64,000 nt of DNA. Origin: Salinicola tamaricis (GTDB lineage Bacteria > Pseudomonadota > Gammaproteobacteria > Pseudomonadales > Halomonadaceae). Positions 22,547 to 32,241 of the stretch are shown piece after piece. A model generated the notes under the pieces. It worked only from the letters and a program-made list of their open reading frames with translations, was not told where the DNA came from and searched no databases. The DNA lies in assembly GCF_003006155.1 (NCBI RefSeq), contig NZ_CP023559.1:682001-746000 (forward strand), written 5' to 3'. Numbering within the stretch: the first letter of the stretch is position 1; every line of letters starts with the position of its first letter. The translations under genes and the position numbers were made by a program.

Positions 22547-23501
22547 TCACTGCTTGTCGAGGCGGTTGTCGACGTAGGCGCTGGCGCGAATCTCCTGCGT
22601 CCACGCCTCGAGTTCGTCGTTGACCTTGCGCTGGAAGATCGCCTGGCTCGCCTGCTCGCGGGAGATCTGCTTGCCGTCACCACCGCGAGTATCGATCAGC
22701 TTGACCAGGTGGAAACCGCTGGGGCTGCGGATCGGCTGGCTCACCTCACCCTTGGTGAGATCGGGAATGACGTCGGCGAAGATGGTCGGAATCTGCGCCG
22801 CCGGACGCCAGCCGAGATCGCCGCCTTTCAGCGCCTGGGCATCGTCGGACTCGGAGACCGCCAGCTTGCGGAAGTCGGCGCCGCTCTTGAGCTCCTGATA
22901 GAGCTTCTCGGCCTTGGCCTGGGCCTGACGCACCTGATCCGGGGTCGGCGACTGCGGCACCGCGACCAGGATCTGGGCCAGATGATAGGAGACGTTGCTG
23001 TTCTGGCCGGCCTGCTCCAGGAAGCGGTCGATCTCGCGATCCGACCCGTCACCTTGTTGGCGACCTCGCGCTGCTGGACCTGACGGATCAGCAGCTCGCG
23101 GCGCACCTGCTCGCGCACCTCGGCCAGCGACTGCCCCTCTTTCTCCAGGCGATCGGCGAACTGATCCAGGGTCATGCCGTTGTTTGGGCGATACCGCGCA
23201 TGGTGGCGTTGAGCTGAGTCTCGTCGACGTTCAGCTTGCCCTTCTCGGCCATCTGCAGCTCGATCTGCTCGGTGATCATGCGGTCGAGACCTGATGCTCG
23301 AGGGTCTTCTCCGGCGGCGCCGGGATGTTGCTGGACGCGAGCTGGCTCTTGACCTGGGAGACCCGCTGCTCGAGCTGGTCTGCATGATGGCGTCGTCGTG
23401 ACCACGGCGACGATACGGTCCAGCGGCACCACTTCGGCCATCGCCGACAGCGGCGACAGCAGCATGACCAGCGCCAGGGGAATCCACACTCTAGGACGCA
23501 T
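22547..23501 (-). CDS. surA: Periplasmic chaperone SurA with one PPIase domain
   Basis: Periplasmic chaperone for outer-membrane proteins. The signal peptide (MRPRVWIPLALVMLL..AMAEVV) begins at ATG 23501. After a SurA N-terminal region (LDRIVAVV, then LDRMITEQIELQMAEKGK) a single parvulin domain follows (GADFRKLAVSESDD, GGDLGW, GFHLVKLIDTRG), then the C-terminal helix WTQEIRASAYVDNRL. Total ~318 residues versus ~430 in E. coli; the second parvulin domain is absent in the continuous part of the sequence. Frame changes near 23045, 23185, 23290 and 23390 break the N-terminal half only. Confidence 0.85.
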
Positions 23502-23533
23502 GCCTACCTCTCTTGCTTGATGAAGGACGACTC

Positions 23534-23698
23534 TAAGGGAATACTGCACAAATGCCTGCGCGGGCGAATCGCTGCGTTGCGCGGCGCTGGAGCGCCAGCC
23601 CGGTAAGAATCCTCACATATACCCCATATGCTGCGGTTCTTGCGCTTCGGGCGCCTTGCACTTCATCCCGCTCGCCTATTTGTTCAGCACTTCCCTTG
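23534..23698. repeat. Family B palindromic repeat inside the lptD-surA operon
   Basis: Imperfect palindrome with ends AAGGGAATACTGCACAAAT and ATTTGTTCAGCACTTCCCTT. The centre differs from family A, although the ACAAATGCCTGCGC segment resembles family A ends. It contains GCTGGAGCGCCAGC and GGAGCGCCAGCCCGGT, the latter shared with copy A3. Direct repeats TTGCTTGATGAA occur at 23514-23525 and 23696-23707. Confidence 0.75.
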
Positions 23699-23758
23699 CT
23701 TGATGAATCACGGGTCTTGCTCGATCTCGATCGGCTGCCCGGCTCCGCCGGGCCCGAC

Positions 23759-26218
23759 TCAGAACGTGGGGGCTCGTAACCCGGTACCGCGCTGGCGAAG
23801 TAGCTGTCGGCGTTTCTGCCCTACCCCGCCGAGTCCCTTGAACACGAAGCGCAGGAACAGGCCGCGGTCGTGTAGTCATCGTCGATGGTATAGGCGGTGT
23901 CGTTGTCGTCGACCCCTTCCCGCAGACCACCTGCACCGCGCTGCAGCAGCTGTTGAACTGCACCCGGCCAGCGTCTCCAGATCCCGCTTGTTGGTGTTGT
24001 CGTAGAGATAGCGGCCGATCAGATCGAGCGACGAGGTCGCCTTGTAGGCGAACGAGACGTCGAAATCCTCACGGTCGTAGCTCAGTTGATCATCGGCGTC
24101 GCTGGCCGGATCGAAACCTTGGAGCTGCCAACGGTAGCCAAGGTTCAATACATGACCGGCCGGGCTCAGATACTGCAGATAGGCGGAGGCCTTTTCGGTC
24201 TGCGAGCGCTGATCGTCGTAGAACCACTCGTAGCGCGAACGCCACTGGTCGTTGATGCGCCAGTCGAGCTGGGTGATCACCGGCGAGCGGTCACGCGTGC
24301 GCCGGTAGTCATCGTAGCGCCGCTGCGCAGGCGTGAGATTGTCGCTGTCATCGAGCAGAGTGACGTTGCGATCTTCGAAGTAGGCGCTCTGACCGACCGA
24401 CAGCGCCAGCCGTTCGCGCCCGGTGTCATCCTCGAGGAAGCGGGTCGAGGCGCCGTAGGAGAGCTTGTTGACGTCACCCACGCGATCGGCCCCGGTGAAG
24501 CGGTAGGGCGACCACAGCTGGCTCCACGAAATCGCCTGTTCGTCGGTGTCGAACACCGGATACTCGGACTGGTCGCGCTCGGGTACGTAAGCGTAGTAGA
24601 GGCGCGGCTCGAAGGTCTGCTTGAAGCCCTGATCGAACGCGGTCACGTCACGCTGGAAAATCAGACCCGAGTCCAGCGAGTAGACCGGCACCGTGCGGGA
24701 CAACGTCTCGTCGCGCGAGGTGTCACGATTGCCGTAGTCGAGCTCGTAGTTGGTCTGCCACAGCTGGAAGCGCGGTTCGAGGAAGCCCCAGCTCGGCTGT
24801 GCCCGCCAGCCGATGGCCGGAGTCAGATTGAGGCGCGAGCCGTTGGCCGATTCGCGCAGCGGAATGTTGCGGGTGCGGTTCTCGTCCTCGTCGAACCAGT
24901 TGCCCTGGGCGTCGACGCCGTGCAGGTCACGCCAGAAGTAGGTGGCGTTGGAGTTCCACTCCTGATAGAAGCCGCTCTCCTGCTGCCAGCGCGCATTGGC
25001 GGTCAGGCTGGGCAGGCGGTAGTAGGGGCGATCGTTCTCGTCGATCGGATACTGCATGCGCTGGTAGCCCTGGGCGCGGGCGTCCAGATACCAGGTGGTA
25101 CCCTGATAGGAGAGCCGCGCCAGACGCTCGAGGTACGCGGTGTCCTGCTCGGCGAAGTCGCTGCCGAAGTCATCGAAGTAGCGGCCATCGCTGGCGGCAC
25201 CGTAGCGCAGCGCGTAGTCCAGGCGATCGGTGAAGTAGCCGTAGTGTTGGTAGTCGACGAACCAGCGGTCCTTGCCGTCGAAGGCATCCTTGGGATCGTT
25301 GGGGTTATCGTTGTTGCCGCCGTTGTCATTGGCCAGATAGGCGCCATCGATCGTGCCGCGATCGCTGCCGAAGAGATAGCGAAACTCGCCGCCCATCAGC
25401 AGGCCATGGTCGGTGATGACCCGGGGCGTGATGGTGGCGTCGTAGTTGGGCGCCAGATTCAGGTAGTAGGGCTGGCTGTAGTCGAGGCCATCGCTGGAGA
25501 GCCCCAGGGTCGGCCAGAGGAAACCGCTCTGGCGGCGATCGTCGACCGGGAAGCGTACCCAAGGCCAGTAGAATACCGGCACGTCGCCCATCTCGAGGCG
25601 CGCATTGGTGGCGGTACCGTAGCCCTGGGCGCGGTCGATGGTGACGTCGCTGCCGACGATCCGCCACAGCCGACTGTCCGGCGCACAGGTGGTGAAGCTG
25701 GCCTCGCGCATGCGATAACGGCCGTCGTCGAGGCGCTGCAGCGCCTGGGCATCACCGCGCACGCGCTGGTCGTGGATCACGTAGTGGGCGTCGTCGATGC
25801 GCGCCGCGTCGCTGTCGAGCGAGACCTGGCCGTCGTCGCCGCGTACCAGCAGACCGGGATAGCGGATGGTCAGCGGGCCATCGGCGAAGGCGGTATCGCG
25901 GGCGGCGTTGACCCGCACCTGCGGCGCCTGCAGCTGGCTGTCGCCACGCCGCAGCACTACCTCGCCTCCGAGGATCGTCTCGCCGTTGTCGCCATACTCC
26001 GCGGTGGCGGAGTTGGAGAGGACCTCTTCCGGCGTCCGCCCCTCAGGCAGCAGATAGCCGGGCTGGACATAGCGCCCGCCGCACAGTTCGCCGGCCGGTG
26101 CCTGATCGCCCCAGGGTACCCAGTCCAGCTGGTCCGCCGGGAGCGGTGCCGGAGGGGCCGCCTGGGCGGTCGATGAAATCACGCCGGTGAGGGCAGTCCA
26201 GACCAGTCGCTTGCCCAT
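23759..26218 (-). CDS. lptD: LPS-assembly protein LptD
   Basis: Essential outer-membrane translocon that inserts LPS with LptE. A signal peptide (ending STAQAAPPA) is followed by the periplasmic OstA domain (ILGGEVVLRRGDSQLQAPQV, TTCAPDSRLWRI) and a ~600-residue beta barrel with many alternating aromatic strands. Cys residues in GELCGG, TTCAPD and NSCCS fit the disulfide pattern of E. coli LptD. Frame breaks near 23965 and 23855 and a C-run near 23765 split the end; corrected, the protein ends RFVFKGLGGVGQ..PGYEPPTF at ~820 residues. Upstream of surA as usual. Confidence 0.9.
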
Positions 26219-26498
26219 GTCCTCTGTGTCCTTGCCGAGTGGAGCCGGTATTATACAGACCTCGCCGGCGCTTGCCGCGAGGACGTTCCCTGTTGTTACG
26301 ACCGAATGTGTTGCACTCGCGTGGCTGCGCTCGGTCCGCCGAGCAGCGCGCAGCTATATCGCGATGCATTGGCGTGTTCGTCCATAGACGGCACACTGGC
26401 GTCGGTCAGCGCCTCACCCCCGCCTGCCCAACCGATAGGCGGCTTCAGCATGCGGTGCCATCCGCACCCCGTCAACTCGATCCACCCTGGGAGTCTCG

Positions 26499-27539
26499 AT
26501 GAGTCTGCGCCTTGCTCAGCTGCACACCTGGATAGCCCGGCACCACGCCATCGCCGCCGACACCTGCCGCTTCGAGCCCGTCGCCGGCGACGCCAGCCTG
26601 CGTGGCTACTGCCGGGTGCATCTACCCGACGGCACCACGCGCATGCTGATGGATGCCCCACCCGAGCTCGAGGATAGTCACGCCTTCGTCGCCATCGGCC
26701 GTAGCTGGCGTGCAGCCGGACTGCCGGTGCCGGCAATCCACGCCATCGACCTAGACCAAGGCTTTCTCGAACTCGACGATCTCGGCGATGACAGTCTGCA
26801 CCACCATTTCGACGATGCCGATAGCGCGCGGCACGGTACGGCCCAGGCCATCGATCTGCTGCTGCGCCTGCAGCGGCTGGCCTCACCGGCCGAGCTGCCG
26901 CCCTACTCCGCTGCCTTCATGGAAGAGGAGATGGAGCGCTTCCCCGAGTGGGGTCTAGGACGCTGGCTAGGGTTGGAGGCACCCGCCTGCTGGGCTGATA
27001 CCCAACGTCACCTGCTGGCTCACATCGCGACGCTGCCCGAAGTCGCGGTGCACCGCGACTTCGATGCCATGAATTTGATGATCGTCGATGGCGAACTGGC
27101 ACTGATCGATTTCCAGGGCGCCCTGGCGGGGCCGCTGGGCTACGACCTGATCTCGCTGCTGCGCGGGCGCTACCAGCGCTGGTCGCGCTCGGAGATGGAT
27201 CGCTGGATCGACGACTTCCACCGCCGCAGCCAGGCCGACTTCGGCACCCGTCTGGCGGATGCCACCGCCTTTCGCGCCGCGATCGAGGCGATCGGCGCCC
27301 AGCGTCAGCTCAAGATCCTGGGCCAGTTCTGCCGTCTCTACCTGCGCGACGGCAAGCCGCGCTATCTCGACTGGCTGCCGCACTTTTATGCCCAGCTCGA
27401 CGCCGGCCTCGAAGCACTGCCCGAGCTGGCTGACTTCCACGCCTGGCTGCGCGAGATCTACCACCCGGCGATGCAGGCGCGGCTGGCTCTGCACCACGCC
27501 GAGCAGGCACAAGAGCCTTCGAAGGGAGCCTCGGCATGA
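26499..27539 (+). CDS. amgK: N-acetylmuramate/N-acetylglucosamine kinase AmgK
   Basis: Anomeric sugar kinase of the MurNAc recycling route that bypasses MurA-dependent synthesis and gives intrinsic fosfomycin tolerance in Pseudomonas. 346 residues, aminoglycoside-phosphotransferase fold. Catalytic loop [11 protein letters not shown] and metal-binding [15 protein letters not shown] are intact. It overlaps murU by 4 bases and is divergent from lptD, the same arrangement as in Pseudomonas. Confidence 0.88.
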   Translation: MSLRLAQLHTWIARHHAIAADTCRFEPVAGDASLRGYCRVHLPDGTTRMLMDAPPELEDSHAFVAIGRSWRAAGLPVPAIHAIDLDQGFLELDDLGDDSLHHHFDDADSARHGTAQAIDLLLRLQRLASPAELPPYSAAFMEEEMERFPEWGLGRWLGLEAPACWADTQRHLLAHIATLPEVAVHRDFDAMNLMIVDGELALIDFQGALAGPLGYDLISLLRGRYQRWSRSEMDRWIDDFHRRSQADFGTRLADATAFRAAIEAIGAQRQLKILGQFCRLYLRDGKPRYLDWLPHFYAQLDAGLEALPELADFHAWLREIYHPAMQARLALHHAEQAQEPSKGASA

Positions 27540-28204
27540 AAGCGATGATCCTGGCCGCCGGGCTCGGCAGCCGCATGCGACCGCTCACCGACCACTGCCC
27601 CAAGCCGCTGCTGCCGGTGGCCGGCAAGCCGCTGATCGAACACCATCTGGAACGGCTCGCGGCGGCCGGCTTCCGCGAGGTGGTGATCAACGTGAGCTAC
27701 CGTGGCGAGCAGATCGTCGCCGCCCTCGGCGATGGCCAACGCTTCGGCCTGCGTCTCGCCTTCAGCCGCGAGCCCACGCCGCTGGAGACCGCCGGCGGCC
27801 TGCGCCATGCCCTGGCGCTGCTGGGCGATGCCCCTTTCCTCTTGCTCAACGGTGACGTCTGGAGCGATATCGACCTGGCTCAGCCGACGCTGACCGCAGG
27901 CGATCTGGCCCATCTGGCGATGGTCGACACCACCGACTTCCACCCTCGCGGCGACTTCCATCTCGACATCGATGGGCGCCTGCACGCCGAGGGTGAGCCG
28001 CGTCTGGTCTATGCCGGGGTCGGCGTGATCCACCCGCAGCTGGTCGCCGATCTCCCCGACGGCGAGGCAGCCAAGCTGGCGCCGCTGCTGCTCGCGGCGA
28101 TGCGCGCCAGGCGGGTGGGTGGCTGGCACCACCGCGGCGACTGGGTCGATGTCGGCACGCCGCAGCGCCTGGCCGATCTCGAGAGCCGGCTGCGCCGGGC
28201 GTAA
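27536..28204 (+). CDS. murU: MurNAc-1-phosphate uridylyltransferase MurU
   Basis: Converts MurNAc-1-phosphate and UTP to UDP-MurNAc, the step after AmgK. 222 residues. Nucleotidyltransferase motif [20 protein letters not shown] at residues 5-24, then LLLNGDVW with the metal-binding Asp and a C-terminal [10 protein letters not shown]. Compact length separates it from RmlA/GlmU-type enzymes. Translationally coupled to amgK. Confidence 0.88.
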   Translation: MKAMILAAGLGSRMRPLTDHCPKPLLPVAGKPLIEHHLERLAAAGFREVVINVSYRGEQIVAALGDGQRFGLRLAFSREPTPLETAGGLRHALALLGDAPFLLLNGDVWSDIDLAQPTLTAGDLAHLAMVDTTDFHPRGDFHLDIDGRLHAEGEPRLVYAGVGVIHPQLVADLPDGEAAKLAPLLLAAMRARRVGGWHHRGDWVDVGTPQRLADLESRLRRA

Positions 28205-28264
28205 CCTCAGCCTGGCGGGAGTGTTATGCTGCCGCCACGTTATCCGAGTGAAGGAATCGATTGC

Positions 28265-28684
28265 ATGAAAGCCACAGTCAAGTGGACCGACGGCCGCCAG
28301 TTCGTCACCGAATCCGGCAGCGGCCACAGCGTCGTGATCGACGGCAACCCCGACCACGGCGGGCGCAACACCGGGCCGCGGCCGATGGAGCTGGTCCTGA
28401 TGGGGCTCGGCGGCTGCACCTCGTTCGACGTGATCCAGATCCTGGAGAAGGCGCGCGCCGACGTCACCGACTGCGTCGCGACCCTGGAAGCCGAGCGCTT
28501 CGACGGCACCCCCAGCGTGTTCACCAAGATCCATGTGCACTTCGTGGTCACGGGCCGTGGTCTCAAGGAGGCCCAGGTCAAGCGCGCGGTCGACCTCTCC
28601 GCCGAGAAGTACTGCAGCGCCTCGCTGATGCTGGCCAAAGGGGGCGTGGAGATCACCCACGACTACGAAATCGTCGAGGCCTGA
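28265..28684 (+). CDS. OsmC family protein (YhfA type)
   Basis: OsmC/Ohr-fold protein of 139 residues. Two conserved Cys lie in GLGGCTSFDV and KYCSASLML, as in peroxide-reducing OsmC relatives; the sequence is closest in pattern to E. coli YhfA, whose physiological role is unclear. Start ATG at 28265 is chosen over an upstream in-frame ATG at 28226. The stop codon shares its last base with the first base of a truncated palindromic repeat. Confidence 0.85.
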   Translation: MKATVKWTDGRQFVTESGSGHSVVIDGNPDHGGRNTGPRPMELVLMGLGGCTSFDVIQILEKARADVTDCVATLEAERFDGTPSVFTKIHVHFVVTGRGLKEAQVKRAVDLSAEKYCSASLMLAKGGVEITHDYEIVEA

Positions 28685-28738
28685 GAGGGAGTTTACAAAA
28701 TGCCTGCGCTCGGCAATACGGCGTTAAAATCGTCCTCT
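28684..28738. repeat. Truncated family A repeat, copy A5
   Basis: Begins at the osmC stop with AGAGGGAGTTTACAAAATGCC and continues CTCGGCAATACGGCGTTAAAA, matching one arm of copy A1 (read in reverse). The other arm is missing. A full copy (A4) follows 80 bp later. Confidence 0.75.
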
Positions 28739-28786
28739 GAGCGCCGGCCAGTCCAACGAGGCCCTCGAGCCCACAGCATAAGACGC

Positions 28787-28816
28787 AAAAACCGCGACTC
28801 AGGTTGCGGTTTTCTT
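28787..28816 (+). terminator. Rho-independent terminator after osmC-type gene
   Basis: AAAAACCGC, 10-base loop, GCGGTTTT, followed by CTTT; lies 100 bp after the stop codon, between repeats A5 and A4. Confidence 0.75.
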
Positions 28817-28961
28817 TAGGCACTGTCTGAAAAGTACTGCGCTCGCCCATGCGGCGTTAAAAATCGGCTCAAAATGCTCATTTACAACCCGTAAACTCCG
28901 CGTTTTCGCCGATTTTTGCCTTGCCTGGCCTTTGCTCGTCAACTTTTCAGGCAGCACCTAG
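28817..28961. repeat. Family A palindromic repeat, copy A4
   Basis: Between the OsmC gene and coq7. Core as in A2 (CGGCGTTAAAAATCGGCTCA, then AAACTCCGCGTTTTCGCCG), but its own matched ends: TAGGCACTGTCTGAAAAGT and ACTTTTCAGGCAGCACCTA. No gene lies between 28685 and 29000; the space is filled by A5, a terminator and A4. Confidence 0.85.
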
Positions 28962-29000
28962 CCGCTCGGCGGCTATCCGGCGCCCTCGACGGCGCCACAC

Positions 29001-29639
29001 TCAAAGGCGATAGACACTCTTGGTCATCACCTTCGACACCAGCCGCATGCCCCACTTCACCGGCAACGGGAAGCGACTGCCACCGGATTCCACGCCATGC
29101 GCTCGTGCTGCGCCTCGTCGATACGCATCTGTTCGAGCACCGCCCGCGAGCGCTTGTCATCGATCGGCAGCTTGCGCAGATGCGCCTCCAGATGGTGCCC
29201 GACCTGCTCCTCGGTGGCGGCGACGAAGCCCAGGCTGATGCGGTCGCCGATCGCGCCGGCCAGGGCACCGAGCCCGAAGGAGGCGGCGTAAAGGCGGGGT
29301 TGAGATAGCTGGTACGGCCATCCAGCTCCTGCAGGCGCTGGTCGCACCAGGCCAGATGATCGATCTCCTCCGCCGCCGCCTCTTCCATGCGCTCGCGGGT
29401 ATCGCCCAGCTTGGCGGTCAGCCCCTGGCCTTGATAGGCGCCTGGGCGCACACCTCACCGGTATGGTTGATGCGCATCAGCCCGGCCACGTGGCGGCGCT
29501 GCTCGTCGTCGAGCGCGCCCTCCGGCTGGGCGTGCGCCGGCGAGGGCCGGCGCGGCTGCGCCGCCCCCGGCACCAGCGTGCGCAGCACGCTGTCGAACTG
29601 GTGAATCAGATTGTCGCTACGCGACAGCTGGCGCGCCAT
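29001..29639 (-). CDS. coq7: Ubiquinone biosynthesis hydroxylase Coq7, frame broken
   Basis: Di-iron hydroxylase for C6 of the demethoxyubiquinone ring. Iron ligands of the ferritin-like fold are visible across frames: [34 protein letters not shown] and RIDEAQHE. The start [16 protein letters not shown] at 29639 follows AAGGAGAC. Frame changes near 29430, 29290 and 29080; the intended C-terminus is [20 protein letters not shown]. Joined length ~213 residues equals the Pseudomonas protein. Confidence 0.85.
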
Positions 29640-29686
29640 GTGAGTCTCCTTACCCGTGTGCGGAAATACCCCAGATCCCGGACCTA

Positions 29687-30031
29687 TCAGCCCGGCGGCC
29701 AGGTCAGCTTGCGCCCACCCAGCAGGTGCATGTGGATATGATAGACCGACTGCCCGCCATCTTCGTTGCAGTTCATCACCACGCGGTAGCCGTCCTCGGC
29801 GAAACCGAACTGCTTGGCCAGCTTGGCCGCGGTGTACTGCAGCCGGCCGACCAGGGCCAGATCCGTCTCTTCGATGTCGTTGAGGGTGGCGATCGGCTTC
29901 TTGGGAATGATCAGCACATGGGTCGGTGCCTGGGGATTGATGTCACGGAAGGCGAGCACGTGCTCGTCTTCATAGACGATGTCGGCCGGAATCTCGCGGT
30001 CGATGATCTTGCTGAACAGCGTGGGCTCCAT
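29687..30031 (-). CDS. hinT: HIT family nucleotide hydrolase (HinT type)
   Basis: Histidine-triad purine nucleoside phosphoramidase of 114 residues. The triad reads HIHMHLLGG near the C-terminus; IFCKII-like [19 protein letters not shown] and [18 protein letters not shown] are typical of HinT. ATG 30031 with GGAGACC upstream is chosen over a longer in-frame start. The following 346 bp (30032-30377) hold no gene; only the operator at 30261 is evident. Confidence 0.88.
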   Translation of the reverse strand: MEPTLFSKIIDREIPADIVYEDEHVLAFRDINPQAPTHVLIIPKKPIATLNDIEETDLALVGRLQYTAAKLAKQFGFAEDGYRVVMNCNEDGGQSVYHIHMHLLGGRKLTWPPG

Positions 30032-30260
30032 GGGGTCTCCTGGTCGGACATGGACATGAAAGGGTCCGGCGTCAGCGGCTGCGCGCGGCGGCATTTGGAC
30101 TGGCCCCCGAGATTACCCCTTACCTCCGGGCTTGTCAGGCCCGTAGGCCATCGCGTCGGCGACAGGCGCCTTGCGCGCCATAGATCGGCCGACGGGCGGA
30201 CGGCACTAGACCTTGGTCTCAGCCATATTGACCCTATCCGAGGGCCTGCCTAACCTGCCA

Positions 30261-30278
30261 AATGTTGACGTTAACATT
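30261..30278. promoter_or_regulatory. LacI-type operator upstream of ribitol dehydrogenase
   Basis: AATGTTGACGTTAACATT, an 18-bp palindrome with one mismatched pair and a central CG. It is 100 bp upstream of the dehydrogenase gene and recurs almost unchanged at 31177. The TTGACG inside could serve as a -35 element. Confidence 0.82.
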
Positions 30279-30377
30279 TTAATGTCTACGAACTTATGTA
30301 ACGCCTGAGGTGGCGCTTGTGAGTCGCGCCCTGACCGCAGGCCGTTCACGAGACGACATCACAGGAGCGTAGAGAAC

Positions 30378-31106
30378 ATGAGCCAAGATTTGACGGGTAA
30401 AGTGGCGGCCGTCACCGGTGCGGCATCGGGGATCGGCCTGGCAACGGTTCGGGCACTGATCGCGGCAGGTGCCACAGTGGTTCTGATCGATCGCGACGAG
30501 CGCGCGCTGGACGCGCTGCAGGCGGAGCTCGGTGACGCCGCGATCCCCCTCGTCCTCGATCTGCTCGACCCACGAGCGTGCGCTACCCTGCTGGCGCGCA
30601 TTCTCGACAAGGCCGGCCAACTCGATATCTTCCACGCCAATGCCGGCAGCTATATCGGGGGTGATCTGCTCGATGCCGATCCGGACGCCATCGATCGCAT
30701 GGTGAGCCTGAACGTGAGCGTGGTGATGAAGAACGTCCATAACGTACTACCCCACATGATCGAGCGGCAGACCGGGGACATCATGGTGACGAGTTCGGTC
30801 GCAGGCCACTTCCCGGTGCCCTGGGAGCCCGTCTACGCCTCGTCCAAGTGGGCCATGAACAGCTTCGTGCAGACGCTGCGCCGTCAGGTGCTCAAGCACG
30901 GCATCCGCGTCGCCGCAGTCTCGCCCGGCCCGGTCAACAGTGCCCTGCTCGCCGACTGGCCCGAGGAGAATCTGCGCAAGGCCAAGGAGTCCGGCAGCAT
31001 CATCGAACCCGACGTGGTCGCCGACGCCGTTCTCTACATGCTGACCCGGCCGCGCAACGTCACCATCCGCGACATGATCGTGCTGCCCAGTCACTTCGAC
31101 ATGTGA
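30378..31106 (+). CDS. rbtD: Ribitol 2-dehydrogenase (SDR family)
   Basis: NAD-dependent short-chain dehydrogenase that oxidises ribitol to D-ribulose. 242 residues. Cofactor motif TGAASGIGLA, FHANAGSYIGG, WEPVYASSKWA (catalytic Tyr-x3-Lys), RVAAVSPGPV and the C-terminal NVTIRDMIVLPSHFDM all match Klebsiella ribitol dehydrogenase closely, including the unusual FHANAG and RDMIVLP segments. First gene of the pentitol cluster, behind its own operator. Confidence 0.85.
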   Translation: MSQDLTGKVAAVTGAASGIGLATVRALIAAGATVVLIDRDERALDALQAELGDAAIPLVLDLLDPRACATLLARILDKAGQLDIFHANAGSYIGGDLLDADPDAIDRMVSLNVSVVMKNVHNVLPHMIERQTGDIMVTSSVAGHFPVPWEPVYASSKWAMNSFVQTLRRQVLKHGIRVAAVSPGPVNSALLADWPEENLRKAKESGSIIEPDVVADAVLYMLTRPRNVTIRDMIVLPSHFDM

Positions 31107-31176
31107 CCGACCAGAGCGCGCTAGACATTGGTCGAGATCCCGTTGACCGGCGCATAGGCGGTCCCCTAACGTCAAA

Positions 31177-31194
31177 AATGTTGACGTTAACATA
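31177..31194. promoter_or_regulatory. LacI-type operator upstream of pentitol transporter
   Basis: AATGTTGACGTTAACATA, one base different from the site at 30261, located 58 bp before the binding-protein gene. It indicates a second regulated promoter inside the cluster. Confidence 0.82.
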
Positions 31195-31251
31195 GCCCGC
31201 ATGCCACCCCACGTCATCGACACGCTGACAACAACAACCCCGGAGCACACC

Positions 31252-32184
31252 ATGAGCATTCGCGATTTCACGACAACGCTTCGCCGCAGTCTGCTGATTG
31301 CCGCCGGTTCGGCGGTAATGGTGAGCGGTGCCGCCACCGCTGCCGACGCGCCGCTGAAGATCGGCATGTCCTTTCAGGAGCTCAACAACGAGTACTTCGT
31401 GACCATGAAGGAGGCACTCGAAGCGGCGACCACCAGCATCGGCGCCGATCTCATCATCACGACGCCATCACGACGTCGCCAAGCAGGTCAGCGACGTCGA
31501 GGACATGGTGCAGCGCGGCATCGACATTCTGCTGCTCAATCCCACCGATTCGGTAGGCATCGAGACAGCCGTCCTCGAAGCCCATCAGGCGGGCGTCACC
31601 ACGATCGCCATCGACGCCCAGGCCAAGGGCCCGGTGGATGGTTTCGTCGGCTCCAAGAACTACGACGCCGGCTACAAGGCCTGCCACTATCTCGGCAAGG
31701 CGCTAGACGGCAAGGGCCAGGTGGCGATCCTCGACGGCATTCCGGTGGTGCCGATCCTGCAGCGCGTCAAGGGCTGCACCGCCGCGCTCGACGAGTTTCC
31801 CGACGTGACGGTGGTCGACAAGCAGAACGGTCGCCAGGATCGGACCCAGGCGATGACGGTCACCGAGAATCTGATCCAGGCACATCCCGATCTCGATGGT
31901 CTGTTCAGCGTCAACGACATCGGGGCGCTGGGGGCGCTGATCGCGATCGACGCCAGCGGCAAGGATATCAGATGGTCAGCGTCGATGGTCCCGAGGCCAT
32001 TGCTGCCATTCGCAAGCCGGACTCGGCGTTCATTGCCACGGCGGCCCAGTATCCGCGTGACATGTGCGGCTCGGCCTCGGTCTGGGCCTGGCCAAGCACT
32101 GGGGGGCCAGCACCGCACCCGCGGAGAAATCCCCATCGATGTGACACTCATCGATCGCGAAACGCAGCCGACTTCCGTTGGTAA
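31252..32184 (+). CDS. Pentitol/sugar ABC binding protein (RbsB type), frame broken
   Basis: Periplasmic binding protein of the ribose/galactose-like family, ~311 residues. Signal peptide ends GAATAADAP. Family features: KIGMSFQELNNEYFVTMKEA, DILLLNPTDSVG, GQVAILDGIP, RVKGCTAAL and GLFSVNDIGALG. Frame changes near 31465, 31970, 32065 and 32125; the corrected end reads IPIDVTLIDRE..ADFRW. Works with the ATPase and permease that follow. Ligand is inferred as ribitol or another pentitol from the enzymes around it. Confidence 0.8.
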   Translation: MSIRDFTTTLRRSLLIAAGSAVMVSGAATAADAPLKIGMSFQELNNEYFVTMKEALEAATTSIGADLIITTPSRRRQAGQRRRGHGAARHRHSAAQSHRFGRHRDSRPRSPSGGRHHDRHRRPGQGPGGWFRRLQELRRRLQGLPLSRQGARRQGPGGDPRRHSGGADPAARQGLHRRARRVSRRDGGRQAERSPGSDPGDDGHRESDPGTSRSRWSVQRQRHRGAGGADRDRRQRQGYQMVSVDGPEAIAAIRKPDSAFIATAAQYPRDMCGSASVWAWPSTGGPAPHPRRNPHRCDTHRSRNAADFRW

Positions 32185-32241
32185 CCCACCGACGTTGACC
32201 ACGACGAGTGCCACCTGCGGGTGGCACATCGGGGGAAGATC

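Noticed and set aside
21401..23083. A 560-codon plus-strand open frame
   Set aside because: Antisense shadow of pdxA and surA; composition is Arg/Gly/Gln-rich with no recognisable domain.
23514..23707. TTGCTTGATGAA direct repeats as a clean transposon target duplication
   Set aside because: The left copy is about 10 bases away from the palindrome edge, so it is not a simple flanking duplication.
24086..26176. A 696-codon open frame on the plus strand
   Set aside because: It lies antisense to lptD, and the lptD frame carries the clear OstA and barrel motifs; high GC makes long antisense frames common here.
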